Below are positions 53,240-62,076 of a stretch of DNA of 64,000 nt, one piece after another. Under the pieces are notes generated by a model. It worked only from the letters and a program-made list of their open reading frames with translations. It searched no databases and was not told the origin of the DNA. This DNA comes from SAR324 cluster bacterium. Lineage in GTDB: Bacteria; SAR324; NAC60-12. Each line of letters starts with the position of its first letter. Position 1 is the first letter of the stretch. The stretch covers positions 1-64,000 of the forward strand of contig JADGAV010000011.1 of assembly GCA_015231825.1 (NCBI GenBank), written 5' to 3'. A program made the translations under genes and the position numbers.

Positions 53240-54172
53240 TTACTCTTCCTGTTCTTTTTGTTCACCAACCTGATTTTGTATTGGAGGAAGAGATTTTAGG
53301 TAAAAAGCGATGGCTTCCAAATCTTCTTTTTTTAGAAAGGAATATCCATGTTCGATCACCTCCCCCATTAAACCCTGCAAATCATCACCGTCCGGTTTGA
53401 GTCCGGATTGAAGAACCTCGATAATGTCAACCAGCGCCCATTCACCAATGCCTGTTTTTTTATCAGGAGTAATGTTGGGGGCCAATTCCCCTTCCGGACC
53501 TTCGACAGAACCGGCATAGGCCATATCTTTTTTCAAAACTCCCTGCAAATTGCGGGGAGTATGACATTCTTCGCAATGGGCCAGCGCCCGGGAAAGGTAA
53601 GCACCCCGATTCCACTGGGAAGATTTAGCGGGATCAGGTTGAAATCTGCCTGGAGTGAAATTCATTTTCTTCCACAAACCGAATCCGATACGCTCGCCAA
53701 AAGGGATAAAAAGATCATGGGACTGGTTTTTTTGCCGGACAGGGGGAATCGAAAACAAGTAGGCTTTCAAATCCAGTAAATCATTTTTACTCATTTTGGT
53801 GAAGGACGTGTAAGGAAAAACGGGGGCATAGTGAGTGCCGTCTGGACCGATTCCTTCCGTCATTGCTTTGATGAAATCATCGTCACTCCATTTTCCAATG
53901 CCGGTTTCCCTGTCAGGGGTAATATTGGTGCTGTAGAAATCACCGAATGGGGTTTTGATCGCTCTCCCGCCAGCCATCTCGGCACCCTCATCCTGGTAGT
54001 TGGTGTGGCAGCCGCAACCCCCGGTCGCACGGAACAGGTATTCTCCTCTTTCAATCGCCGTCTGCTCTGCTGCGACAGCGTTCGTCCTTGAAGAGAATAT
54101 AAAGCTTCCTGCAAAAAAGGTGAGCAGGAAAAAGTATTTCAAGACTTCCCATTTTTGATGATGAAACCGCAT
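53240..54172 (-). CDS. Periplasmic di-haem c-type cytochrome with one unusual haem site
   Basis: Start at the ATG 54172 (AAAGG upstream); the frame extends to 54292 without signal-peptide logic. After a signal or anchor helix there are two cytochrome c domains, each with NITPD..TGIG(K/E)W, as in the dehydrogenase-associated di-haem family. The second haem site is canonical (CEECH, in HCEECHTPRN). The first reads GGCGCHTN, that is CxCH rather than CxxCH; the DNA is unambiguous in this frame. The tail is Gln/Glu-rich. It would pass electrons in the periplasm. It ends 25 bp before pgk. Confidence 0.82.
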   Translation of the reverse strand: MRFHHQKWEVLKYFFLLTFFAGSFIFSSRTNAVAAEQTAIERGEYLFRATGGCGCHTNYQDEGAEMAGGRAIKTPFGDFYSTNITPDRETGIGKWSDDDFIKAMTEGIGPDGTHYAPVFPYTSFTKMSKNDLLDLKAYLFSIPPVRQKNQSHDLFIPFGERIGFGLWKKMNFTPGRFQPDPAKSSQWNRGAYLSRALAHCEECHTPRNLQGVLKKDMAYAGSVEGPEGELAPNITPDKKTGIGEWALVDIIEVLQSGLKPDGDDLQGLMGEVIEHGYSFLKKEDLEAIAFYLKSLPPIQNQVGEQKEQEE

Positions 54173-54420
54173 AGCTGCCTTTAGAAATGAATTAAAACAG
54201 GAATATCTATTCGGACTATTTTTCTGGTTGGAAGCGAATAGATCGGGTAAAAAAGCCCAGTTCTTTGCTGAGAAGTATACCGCAAAGATCAAATTACCAC
54301 CACCAAATATATCCTGATTCCAATATTTGAACTTACGGTACCGGGCTGTTCTTTTCAGTATTCCTCTTGAGAGTTCTAATAATTTCTCTATCTTGTTGCT
54401 TCACATTGAATCAATAAGGG

Positions 54421-55539
54421 CTATTTTGAAGATTGTGATTTTTTTTTGATTCTCTGGAAAATACTCTGGACTTCCTGGACCCGGTCTTCGTGAGACAATT
54501 TTCGGATAAAAAGCTTGCGGTCTGCAGATGCTGCCGAAACCCCTCTTTTCATCAGTGAAGGAGAATGAGGGGAGTATTGCTCAATCAACTGTTTGAATCG
54601 ATCATAACTGGCAATCGGGTCATGGGCTGAATCTCCCAGAATAAGTGATGTCGCTCGTGTTTGCTCAGGATTCATGTTACGTTGAACCAGAAAGTCCAGT
54701 TTCTGAACCACAGACTTTAGCTCAGGGTATGACTGATAAATCAGATTCAACAAGCGATGGCAATTTGCAGGTTCTTTCATTTGAGATTTGATTGTTTCGT
54801 TAGAAACGTAAATGATTAATCCTGCATCCCGGTAATTGAACCGTTGAATAAAAGCAGGCATGCAGCGGCCTATCATTTCAGGATCAACAAAACGCTCCCA
54901 ACTCGAGGCCAGTTTGCCGACCCAAACTTGATCCTGACGTTTTTGAATCAGATCTCCGACGTGACAAACGATCCGATCAACTTTGAAATCGGTTAGGATC
55001 TTGTTGATCTGTTTCAGGTAATTTGACATCCCAAATTGAATTGCCTGAGTGAAACCCCCATCATAGACTATTAAATGGAGTAGCGTTTCTCTGGTATTAA
55101 AAACGGCATGTTCCATTAAGATTTCCTGCTCAGAGGGAATGATGATTCGTTTCAAGCGCGAGCGCAGTATTTTGAAAAATTGCTTTTCGGTAAATCTTGA
55201 GTTTTTAAATTCGTTTAAAACTTTCAGAATCGTCCCGGGAAGAGCCGTTTCCTTTTCCAAGGCTTCCAGATAATGAGGCGTGATTGCAAACTCTTTTATA
55301 ACTGAAAAGTTTTGCGGATATGCATGTCGGGCTAAAAATTCGTCGTTTTCCTCTAACCAAACTCTGCGAAGTTTGACGAGATGCAACAGGTACATTTGGC
55401 CTGCCGCTGAAAAAATTCGGGAAACCACTCCAGAAAGGGTCGGCACGGAATCGGGTCGGTGTTCATACTCGATTGTATTTATAAAGCCTTTGATGGCGGT
55501 TCGTGCAGTTTTGTTGTTTTTTATGTGATCATCATTCAT
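54421..55539 (-). CDS. Orphan 372-residue cytoplasmic protein
   Basis: I do not recognise this protein. It is largely helical and basic, without signal peptide or membrane helix. Notable are an amphipathic N-terminal part (LSGVVSRIFSAAGQMYLLHL), a middle with possible Rossmann-like strands (VDRIVCHVGDLIQKR, DAGLIIYVSNE) and a lysine-rich C-terminus (RVQEVQSIFQRIKKKSQSSK). It is divergent from yqgE. Nothing nearby suggests a function. Confidence 0.6.
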   Translation of the reverse strand: MNDDHIKNNKTARTAIKGFINTIEYEHRPDSVPTLSGVVSRIFSAAGQMYLLHLVKLRRVWLEENDEFLARHAYPQNFSVIKEFAITPHYLEALEKETALPGTILKVLNEFKNSRFTEKQFFKILRSRLKRIIIPSEQEILMEHAVFNTRETLLHLIVYDGGFTQAIQFGMSNYLKQINKILTDFKVDRIVCHVGDLIQKRQDQVWVGKLASSWERFVDPEMIGRCMPAFIQRFNYRDAGLIIYVSNETIKSQMKEPANCHRLLNLIYQSYPELKSVVQKLDFLVQRNMNPEQTRATSLILGDSAHDPIASYDRFKQLIEQYSPHSPSLMKRGVSAASADRKLFIRKLSHEDRVQEVQSIFQRIKKKSQSSK

Positions 55540-55642
55540 ACTGAGGTTCTATCTGCAAACATTGAATATGTGATGCTTAGGGGAGATTGTGATAAGATAA
55601 GGCAGATGAGAGTTTACTTCAACCGTTTTGAAAGGTGCCGAG

Positions 55643-56194
55643 ATGAATGAAGAAGAAATTGTTCCGGGACTTTTGGTGGCCATGCCTGTATTGAAAGATT
55701 CTTATTTTGAAAAAACGGTCATTCTCCTGTGCAACTATACTGAAGAAAGTGCATTTGGATTGGTGATCAATACTCCTTCTACAATCAGAATAAAAGACAT
55801 AATTGCATCCGATTTAGAATTCAAAAACGAACTCACCGATCCCCTCTTGCTGGGAGGACCTGTCCAAAAAGAGTCACTTTGGGCAATCCATTCTGATGAT
55901 TTTTCGTGTGAGAGTACATCCAATGTTTCTTCATCGATCAGCATTAGCGCTATTCATGAAGTTTTAGGTGCCCTCGCTCGAGGAGAAGGACCAGAAAAAT
56001 ACCTTCTGGGGTGTGGATATGCCGGCTGGGCCCCCGGACAATTGGATCGCGAAATTGAAGAGGGGTCCTGGTGGTTGACTTCTCTTGACACCGAATACGT
56101 GCTGGATATGCCCTACTCTGATCGATGGGACGCGGCACTGAAAAAAATAGGAATCGATCCCCTTTCCAGCTTTTTCAATACTGGAGAATTTTAG
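55643..56194 (+). CDS. yqgE: YqgE/AlgH family protein
   Basis: A 183-residue DUF179 protein starting at the ATG 55643 (AAGGTG five bases upstream; a TTG at 55628 is in frame). Signatures: GLLVAMPVLKDSYFEKTVILLCNY, AFGLVINTP, LLLGGPVQKESLW and LGCGYAGWAPGQLDREI. The length is usual for the family. YqgE/AlgH proteins are widely conserved and cytosolic, with no agreed activity. A 137-bp gap separates it from the FabZ-like gene in the same direction. Confidence 0.92.
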   Translation: MNEEEIVPGLLVAMPVLKDSYFEKTVILLCNYTEESAFGLVINTPSTIRIKDIIASDLEFKNELTDPLLLGGPVQKESLWAIHSDDFSCESTSNVSSSISISAIHEVLGALARGEGPEKYLLGCGYAGWAPGQLDREIEEGSWWLTSLDTEYVLDMPYSDRWDAALKKIGIDPLSSFFNTGEF

Positions 56195-56331
56195 GACCAC
56201 TCCGGTATTCCCTCCACAGACAGATTTTCGCAGAAAGTGAAGCGAATTATTGAATCTGGTTTGCTTCGTTTTTAATTTTTTTAAATAGAATCTCAACAGG
56301 GGTTCATTGTTTCTTAAAATGAAAGACAGAT

Positions 56332-56868
56332 ATGCGTTGGAAATTTATTGACCAAATTACAGAAACAGATGAAGTGACTCACATCAAGGGGGAAAAAAGA
56401 TTTCCATTGGATGAAGAATGGCATCAAGATCATTTTCCGCAAAGTCCGATTGTCCCTGGAGTATTGCAGATTGAGGTGGTTGCCAATTTAGCAGGGAAAT
56501 TGATTTTGTTGAGAATGCTAAAAGAATCAATGAATTGGGAAGCACCCATCATTTTGAAAACAGGAGAGTGCCGCTTCAAGGAGATCATTCGTCCGGGAGA
56601 GTTAATTGAAGTCGAGGTCAACATTGAAAAATACAGTCGCAAAATTATCTATTCAACAGGAACACTCTATGTGAACAAAAAAGAACGGTCTTCGATTTCC
56701 ATTGCTTCTGCTCGAATCCCGGTCACCACGGTCGGAGATCCTAAAATTTTGGTTCCCTGGCAAGTTCAGGATATTTTGGATGTCTATCCAGGAATTGGAG
56801 AAGAAATGAAAAATCGTTTCAAACAAATTATTGCACGCGTCAAGGAGGAGTCTGCAGAAGCAATTTAA
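56332..56868 (+). CDS. FabZ/FabA-like 3-hydroxyacyl-ACP dehydratase
   Basis: A 178-residue hotdog-fold protein. The FabZ active-site helix is present: DHFPQSPIVPGVLQIEVVAN, with His34 and a glutamate three turns on; FKEIIRPGELIEVEV fits the second half. It carries an extra C-terminal helical tail of about 30 residues beyond normal FabZ (about 145). It may serve fatty-acid or lipid A hydroxyacyl metabolism. It is not in an lpx or fab operon. Its end overlaps the menE end by 4 bp (convergent). Confidence 0.78.
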   Translation: MRWKFIDQITETDEVTHIKGEKRFPLDEEWHQDHFPQSPIVPGVLQIEVVANLAGKLILLRMLKESMNWEAPIILKTGECRFKEIIRPGELIEVEVNIEKYSRKIIYSTGTLYVNKKERSSISIASARIPVTTVGDPKILVPWQVQDILDVYPGIGEEMKNRFKQIIARVKEESAEAI

Positions 56869-58316
56869 GGGATGGGCTTTTCCGCAATGTTTAATGATTT
56901 GCGGGCAATCTCTATCATTTGTTTGAAATTCACCTTGAAGCCCTGGTTTTCAATTTCTTCCGGCCAGGGTAAAAAGTAATCCGGAATTTTGTATCGGGCG
57001 AGAACCCGTCCCAGTCGGGCATCTGCAATCGCCCGGGTCATCTTTGAAGAATCCTTCATTTTCAAAAAAGCAGCCGGTCGCGAACCATATTCGTCGTCTG
57101 AAACAGGAACCACGAATACCTGCTCTACCTCCGGAAGTGAAGAAAATGCTCTTTCAATTTCTTCAGGATAGACATTTTCTCCTCCCGAAATGAACATGCG
57201 ATCGATCCTCCCCAGCAAAATCAATGAATCGTTTTTCAGCAGTCCTCGATCTCCGGTATGATACCAGCCCTCCTCATCGACCGGGCTAATCAGTTTTTTT
57301 TCTGACAAATAGCCGAGAAAAAGAGTCTCTCCCCGAACCAGCACCTCGCCGTTTTCCGCAACTTTGACCGACCGGTATTTGAGGACCTTTCCCGCGTTTT
57401 TCAATATTTTCAGGGGAGCTCCTGGTGGTGTCGTTGCAATCTGGGATGACATTTCAGTTGATCCATAGCTGGCAAATAACGGTAAATTGAGTTCACAGGC
57501 TCTTTTAAGCAGTTCCGGGGAAAGAGGCCCGCCTCCAAGCAAAATTGATTTGAGGTTGGTTTTTTTGTCTTTAAAACGGCCTTCTTTCAAAAGCCTCAAT
57601 AACTGAGTATTGACCAAGGACGCATGAGTGATTTGGTAGGTTTCCAAGCATTGGAAAAGATCTTGGAGGTTTTTTGGAATGACGACAGTTCCGCCCCCCA
57701 AAAGGGTGCGAAAAAGAATTGCAAGCCCCCCAACATGAAAGAGAGGCAAGGAAAGAAGCCACCGATCGCCGGGGCCAACCGGGATATTTTCATTTGAGCC
57801 AAGCGCGCTGAAATAGTGGTTTTTGTAGCTGTGGAGCGCTGCTTTGGGATCGCCGGAACTGCCGGAGGTAAAAACAACAGTTACCGGTTGCTCAGGGTCG
57901 AACAAGATCTTTTCTGACTCACGGGAGTTTTGAGAGTTGATCAGATCTTCACAAACCATTGCATGAATAGGACCGGGGTAATCATGAAGCTTTTCGCGTG
58001 GAATGACGACACAACTACCTCCTAAACTGTCTATTAGCTGCCGGATCTGCTGCTCGGGAAATCGGATATTGATCGGGGCAGCAATTCCTCCCATGCGAAA
58101 AAGGGCGAGCAGAATTACCAGGCATTCCAGGCTGTTTGGTAAAACCAGGCTGACAACCTCACCTTTTTTGATACCGTTTTCTAAAAGGGAGGACTGAGTT
58201 CCTTGAACCAGTGCCTCCAGTTCTGAATATGAAATTTTTTTCTGATGAGTGAATATTGCAGGCAGTGAGGCAAAGCGTAAAGACGCTTCCTTCAGAAGGC
58301 AAGGGAGTTTATTCAT
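56865..58316 (-). CDS. menE: o-Succinylbenzoate-CoA ligase
   Basis: A 483-residue ANL-superfamily ligase: FTSGSSGDPKAALHSY (ATP loop), LFASYGSTEMSSQIA, GWYHTGDRGLL, GRIDRMFISGGENVYPEEIE and the adenylation lysine in QGFKVNF. It activates o-succinylbenzoate with ATP and loads CoA. Assignment to MenE rests mainly on position as the last gene of the menF-menB-menC-menE run, six bases after menC. Cytosolic. Confidence 0.9.
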   Translation of the reverse strand: MNKLPCLLKEASLRFASLPAIFTHQKKISYSELEALVQGTQSSLLENGIKKGEVVSLVLPNSLECLVILLALFRMGGIAAPINIRFPEQQIRQLIDSLGGSCVVIPREKLHDYPGPIHAMVCEDLINSQNSRESEKILFDPEQPVTVVFTSGSSGDPKAALHSYKNHYFSALGSNENIPVGPGDRWLLSLPLFHVGGLAILFRTLLGGGTVVIPKNLQDLFQCLETYQITHASLVNTQLLRLLKEGRFKDKKTNLKSILLGGGPLSPELLKRACELNLPLFASYGSTEMSSQIATTPPGAPLKILKNAGKVLKYRSVKVAENGEVLVRGETLFLGYLSEKKLISPVDEEGWYHTGDRGLLKNDSLILLGRIDRMFISGGENVYPEEIERAFSSLPEVEQVFVVPVSDDEYGSRPAAFLKMKDSSKMTRAIADARLGRVLARYKIPDYFLPWPEEIENQGFKVNFKQMIEIARKSLNIAEKPIP

Positions 58317-58322
58317 GACTTT

Positions 58323-59435
58323 CTATCGACTAGTTTTCGTTTTGCTTTTTTGCCACAAAAGTTCCAAGCGATCTTCATAGATTGTCGGCTGTCCTGTCAG
58401 CAGCTGAAGAGGAATTCTCCCCTCAGTTTCTAAAAATTCCGGGTGACAAAGATCATACTGAAAAACATCGTAAGTGTCTAAGCCAACCGATACATCAAAA
58501 GTCCGGGACGCCGCTAAATTGGCCAGCATTATTAGTCCGAGGCTGCTTTCATAGGAAGAGCTGATCACTGCCCGAACTTGATGTTCAAGAGCCTCTTCTG
58601 CAATCATTTTGGCGGTTTCAATACCTCCTGAAAGGGTCGGTTTCAATACCAAAGCAACCAACCCTTCACGCATTTTAAAACGGTATTCCGGGTGTTGCAG
58701 AGTCTCGTCCAGCGCATAGCCGATCCCGGTTTGACTGGTAAATTCAGAACATTCCAACGGATTTTTGAGGGGTTCTTCAATATAGAGAAGCTCGCAATCT
58801 GATACCTGCCTGCCGAAATAAACAGCAGTTGCCAGATCCCAGGATCTGTTTGCATCCAGTTGCAGGAACTTGGAACCGATCCTTGTCCTGACTTCCTGAA
58901 CCAGGTCAACTTCTTGATCAAGCCCAATCCGTCCCACCTTCAGTTTGACGCGGCTGACAAACGGGCTTTGAGCAATTTTATCCGCCTTGCTTAGAATTTC
59001 ATCAGGAGTGCCTGAGAGAAGCCGGGTCAATGAAAGGGTTTTGGGTTTTTCGGAGGAAATGAGCTGGGCAACAGGGATCTGGGATTGGGCGGCAAGAAGA
59101 TTGAGAACCGCCATTTGAAATCCGAATTTGACTGAAGAAACTAAATTCGGCAAAGAAAACCAACGCTGAAAGGCTCCCTGCAGGACCGATAGATCCCTGG
59201 GGATGGATTGTGCCACCAGCATTTCCGCAAGTTTCATTGATTGAGAGGTGCTTTCTGCCAGAGATTCCAGACTAAATCCAGGCAAGGGAGCAATTTCTCC
59301 AATGCCGATCTGTCCCTCAGAATCAAGTATTCGTATCAACAGCCCTTCTCTAAAATCGAAATTTTTTTTTGCTAAAATGATCGATTTAGAAAAAGGGAGT
59401 TGATAGCGAAATATTTGAATGCTTGAGATTTTCAT
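58323..59435 (-). CDS. menC: o-Succinylbenzoate synthase
   Basis: A 370-residue enolase-superfamily enzyme starting at the ATG 59435, where the domain begins (KISSIQIFRYQLPF); the frame extends to 59582 over the end of menB. The barrel shows SRVKLKVGR (catalytic lysine), LQLDANRSW, LYIEEPL, YALDETL (metal ligands) and the second lysine in LVLKPTLSGG. It dehydrates SHCHC to o-succinylbenzoate. It lies 34 bp after menB and 6 bp before menE. Confidence 0.92.
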   Translation of the reverse strand: MKISSIQIFRYQLPFSKSIILAKKNFDFREGLLIRILDSEGQIGIGEIAPLPGFSLESLAESTSQSMKLAEMLVAQSIPRDLSVLQGAFQRWFSLPNLVSSVKFGFQMAVLNLLAAQSQIPVAQLISSEKPKTLSLTRLLSGTPDEILSKADKIAQSPFVSRVKLKVGRIGLDQEVDLVQEVRTRIGSKFLQLDANRSWDLATAVYFGRQVSDCELLYIEEPLKNPLECSEFTSQTGIGYALDETLQHPEYRFKMREGLVALVLKPTLSGGIETAKMIAEEALEHQVRAVISSSYESSLGLIMLANLAASRTFDVSVGLDTYDVFQYDLCHPEFLETEGRIPLQLLTGQPTIYEDRLELLWQKSKTKTSR

Positions 59436-59469
59436 TGCATCCCGGTCAACTGAACAGAATTTGCACGAA

Positions 59470-60360
59470 CTAAAAGTGCCAGGGATATTTGGAATAGTGT
59501 TTGTCGCGTTTTTCAAGAAAGGCATCCCGGCCTTCCTGTGCTTCATCAGTTCCGTAGGCCAAGCGAGTGGCTTCTCCTGCAAATAGCTGTTGTCCGACTA
59601 AGCCGTCATCGGCAAGGTTGAAAGCGTATTTTATCATTCTCACTGCTGTTGGACTTTTATTCAGGATGATTTTTGACCATTCCAATGCGACTTTTTCTAA
59701 ATCCTGGTGAGGAACTACTTTATTGACCATCCCCATTTCAAATGCTTCCTGGGCTGAATACCGTGCTCCCAGGAAAAAAATTTCTCTCGCCCTTTTTTGT
59801 CCCACCAGTTTGGCGAGATAAGCGGAACCGTAGCCTCCATCGAAGCTGGCCACATCGAGATCCGTCTGCATAAACTGGGCTTGTTCCTTGCTGGCAATAG
59901 TCATATCACAAACCACATGAAGGCTGTGACCTCCTCCAACGGACCATCCAGATACCAGGGCGATGACCACCTTTGGCATAAAACGAATCAGTCGTTGCAC
60001 TTCCAAAATATGAAGCCGCCCCAGGGCAGTTTTATTCTGTTCACCATTTCCTTCGTATTTATATCCGTCTTTTCCACGGATCCGCTGATCACCACCTGAA
60101 CAAAACGCCCATCCTTGATCTTTCGGAGAAGGGCCGTTGCCCGTCAGCAAAACCACCCCGACATCACTGCTTTGCCGTGCATGATCAAGGGCGGTGAAAA
60201 GTTCGTCAACTGTTTTGGGGCGAAAAGCGTTTCGAACTTCAGGTCGGTTGAATGCGATTCTAACGGTCCCCTGCTCTTTTGCCCGGTGATAAGTAATATC
60301 CTGAAAATTGAAGCCTTCGACAGCATTCCAAAGGTCTGCGTTAAAAATCTCTGAAACCAT
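59470..60360 (-). CDS. menB: 1,4-Dihydroxy-2-naphthoyl-CoA synthase
   Basis: A 296-residue crotonase-fold ring cyclase starting at the ATG 60360 (AGGAGA upstream; an extension to 60405 is unlikely). Family marks: FCSGGDQRIRGKDGYKYEG, GWSVGGGHSLHVVCDM, ASFDGGYGSAYLAKLVGQKR and the C-terminal EKRDKHYSKYPWHF. QTDLDVASFDGG has aspartate where E. coli-type enzymes have the bicarbonate-binding glycine, so this is a type II MenB, as in mycobacteria, not needing bicarbonate. It closes the second ring of menaquinone. Confidence 0.94.
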   Translation of the reverse strand: MVSEIFNADLWNAVEGFNFQDITYHRAKEQGTVRIAFNRPEVRNAFRPKTVDELFTALDHARQSSDVGVVLLTGNGPSPKDQGWAFCSGGDQRIRGKDGYKYEGNGEQNKTALGRLHILEVQRLIRFMPKVVIALVSGWSVGGGHSLHVVCDMTIASKEQAQFMQTDLDVASFDGGYGSAYLAKLVGQKRAREIFFLGARYSAQEAFEMGMVNKVVPHQDLEKVALEWSKIILNKSPTAVRMIKYAFNLADDGLVGQQLFAGEATRLAYGTDEAQEGRDAFLEKRDKHYSKYPWHF

Positions 60361-60438
60361 AAATCTCCTAAAGTATTGTATTTCCAAAAAACGAAGTTTT
60401 TTCACAAAGATTCTTGATCAATGATCCCGACCTTGGTT

Positions 60439-61893
60439 TCATTGTGCAGATTCCTCACAAATCAAAGACAGCAAAGGAGTCATTTTTGCCTGAGCTTCTT
60501 CCCACTCCAATTCAGGAATTGAGTTTTTTACGATCCCACCTCCTGCAAACAGTTCAAGGGATTTTCCCTCAAGGCGTGCACTGCGAATCACCAGCGCAAA
60601 ATTTGATTCATCTTCCAAAGTGAAGTATCCTAAACCTCCTGTAAAAAAACTTCGTTCAAATTGTTCAAAGTCAGCAATGAGTTTCTCTCCCAACTCTTTG
60701 GGCACTCCCCAGATGGTGGCAGGAGGGTAAAGTTTGCTGAGCACATCAAATGTATTCTTCCCTTCTTTCAGGTATCCATAAATCTCACTTTTAATGTGAC
60801 TCGCATAGTTCAGACGCAGAATATTTTTCCGGGAATAATTGATCAACTTTTCATATTCACAGATGTTTTCTAAATCAGACATCATCTGATTTACTGCAAG
60901 TTCGTGTTCCAGATTTTCCTTGGGATCGTTTCTAAATCGATCATCTTCCTGAATGCCGTCCCCCATTTGAGTTTTCCGTGTTCCGGCGAGCGGTTTAGTG
61001 ATAATGTGACGTTCCGACTTTTGCAGGAGAACTTCAGGAGAAACCCCAAACCAGAATTCCTTGCCATTCCATTGAAAGGAATAGTCATAAACTTGCCAAT
61101 AGTTCTTTGCCAGCAAAAAGGACATTTTCAGTGGATCCGGTGCTTCGGTCAACTCAATATGTTTTTTTCTGGAAAGCACAACCTTTGAAATCGCAGATTC
61201 TCTTATTTTTTCCAGGACTCCAGTAAGTTTTTTGATATATTCAGCACGTTCCGGGAGGTTGGTGTTTTGAAAGACTGCCTGGCGCTTGAGAAATGACGCC
61301 TCTTCTGGGGGAAAATACTTGAGATTATCAATAGAAAATTTGGCAGAATCATCAACAATAAACTGTCTCACTTCCAATCCGTTTTTCTGGGCGAGTGTCA
61401 TTTTTGGCAAGGTGAATACCGCAATTTCCTGAAAGGTTTCTGCCATTTTTATGGATTTCCATCCTCCAAAAAAACAAAGTGACTTATGATCTTCTTCAGG
61501 AATATGGAAATGCTGGCAAAGGAGTTTTTTTGTTTTTTCAATTATGGGTCCCAAATTCTTAAAAAAATCCGGATAGCCGAGGGACTCGATATCCCTCGGA
61601 AAATGCTTTGTTAAAATGGTTGTATTCTCGATTTCAACCTGATACTTAATTTGAGTTTTATTGATCAGGACTTTCAGTTCTGCGACAGAACCAATCGCCG
61701 AAAAACAGGCGGAATCGATTTCTACGGGGGAATCTGCGTCTTTTTTATATTGGAAAACACAGGAGAATTCCTGTGAGAGTGCGGGCCATAATTCGCGCAA
61801 CTGGATCGCCAGCAGATGAGGAGAAATTCGGGGAACTTCAGGATAATTCTGCCTGTGGTATTGAGAGTAACATTTCAATTTTGCTGGGGTCAT
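60439..61893 (-). CDS. menF: Isochorismate synthase
   Basis: A chorismate-utilising enzyme of 484 residues from the ATG 61893 (a GTG at 61908 is also in frame). Motifs: KVVLSRKKHIEL, FGVSPEVLLQ, KPLAGTRKTQ, NLEHELAVNQMMSDLE and FTGGLGYF. The usual HPTPAVGG motif is changed to LYPPATIWGVP. It opens the pathway by isomerising chorismate to isochorismate. First gene of the menF-menB-menC-menE run, 168-183 bp from the divergent menD; both promoters must lie in that gap. Confidence 0.9.
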   Translation of the reverse strand: MTPAKLKCYSQYHRQNYPEVPRISPHLLAIQLRELWPALSQEFSCVFQYKKDADSPVEIDSACFSAIGSVAELKVLINKTQIKYQVEIENTTILTKHFPRDIESLGYPDFFKNLGPIIEKTKKLLCQHFHIPEEDHKSLCFFGGWKSIKMAETFQEIAVFTLPKMTLAQKNGLEVRQFIVDDSAKFSIDNLKYFPPEEASFLKRQAVFQNTNLPERAEYIKKLTGVLEKIRESAISKVVLSRKKHIELTEAPDPLKMSFLLAKNYWQVYDYSFQWNGKEFWFGVSPEVLLQKSERHIITKPLAGTRKTQMGDGIQEDDRFRNDPKENLEHELAVNQMMSDLENICEYEKLINYSRKNILRLNYASHIKSEIYGYLKEGKNTFDVLSKLYPPATIWGVPKELGEKLIADFEQFERSFFTGGLGYFTLEDESNFALVIRSARLEGKSLELFAGGGIVKNSIPELEWEEAQAKMTPLLSLICEESAQ

Positions 61894-62076
61894 ATCAGTG
61901 CTTATCACTTTTGCCTAGTTCCGTATTGAAAGTGAAATTTTTCATCGTCGAACGCGTTCCAACACAATCTCGTCAAACCCGGTTGCCAATCCAGAAAGTT
62001 ACATGGTCAACCATCACTTGTTCCCCTTCAAACGAGGACGACTTCCGTAAAAAAGATCGTCTGAGTTAATACCATC

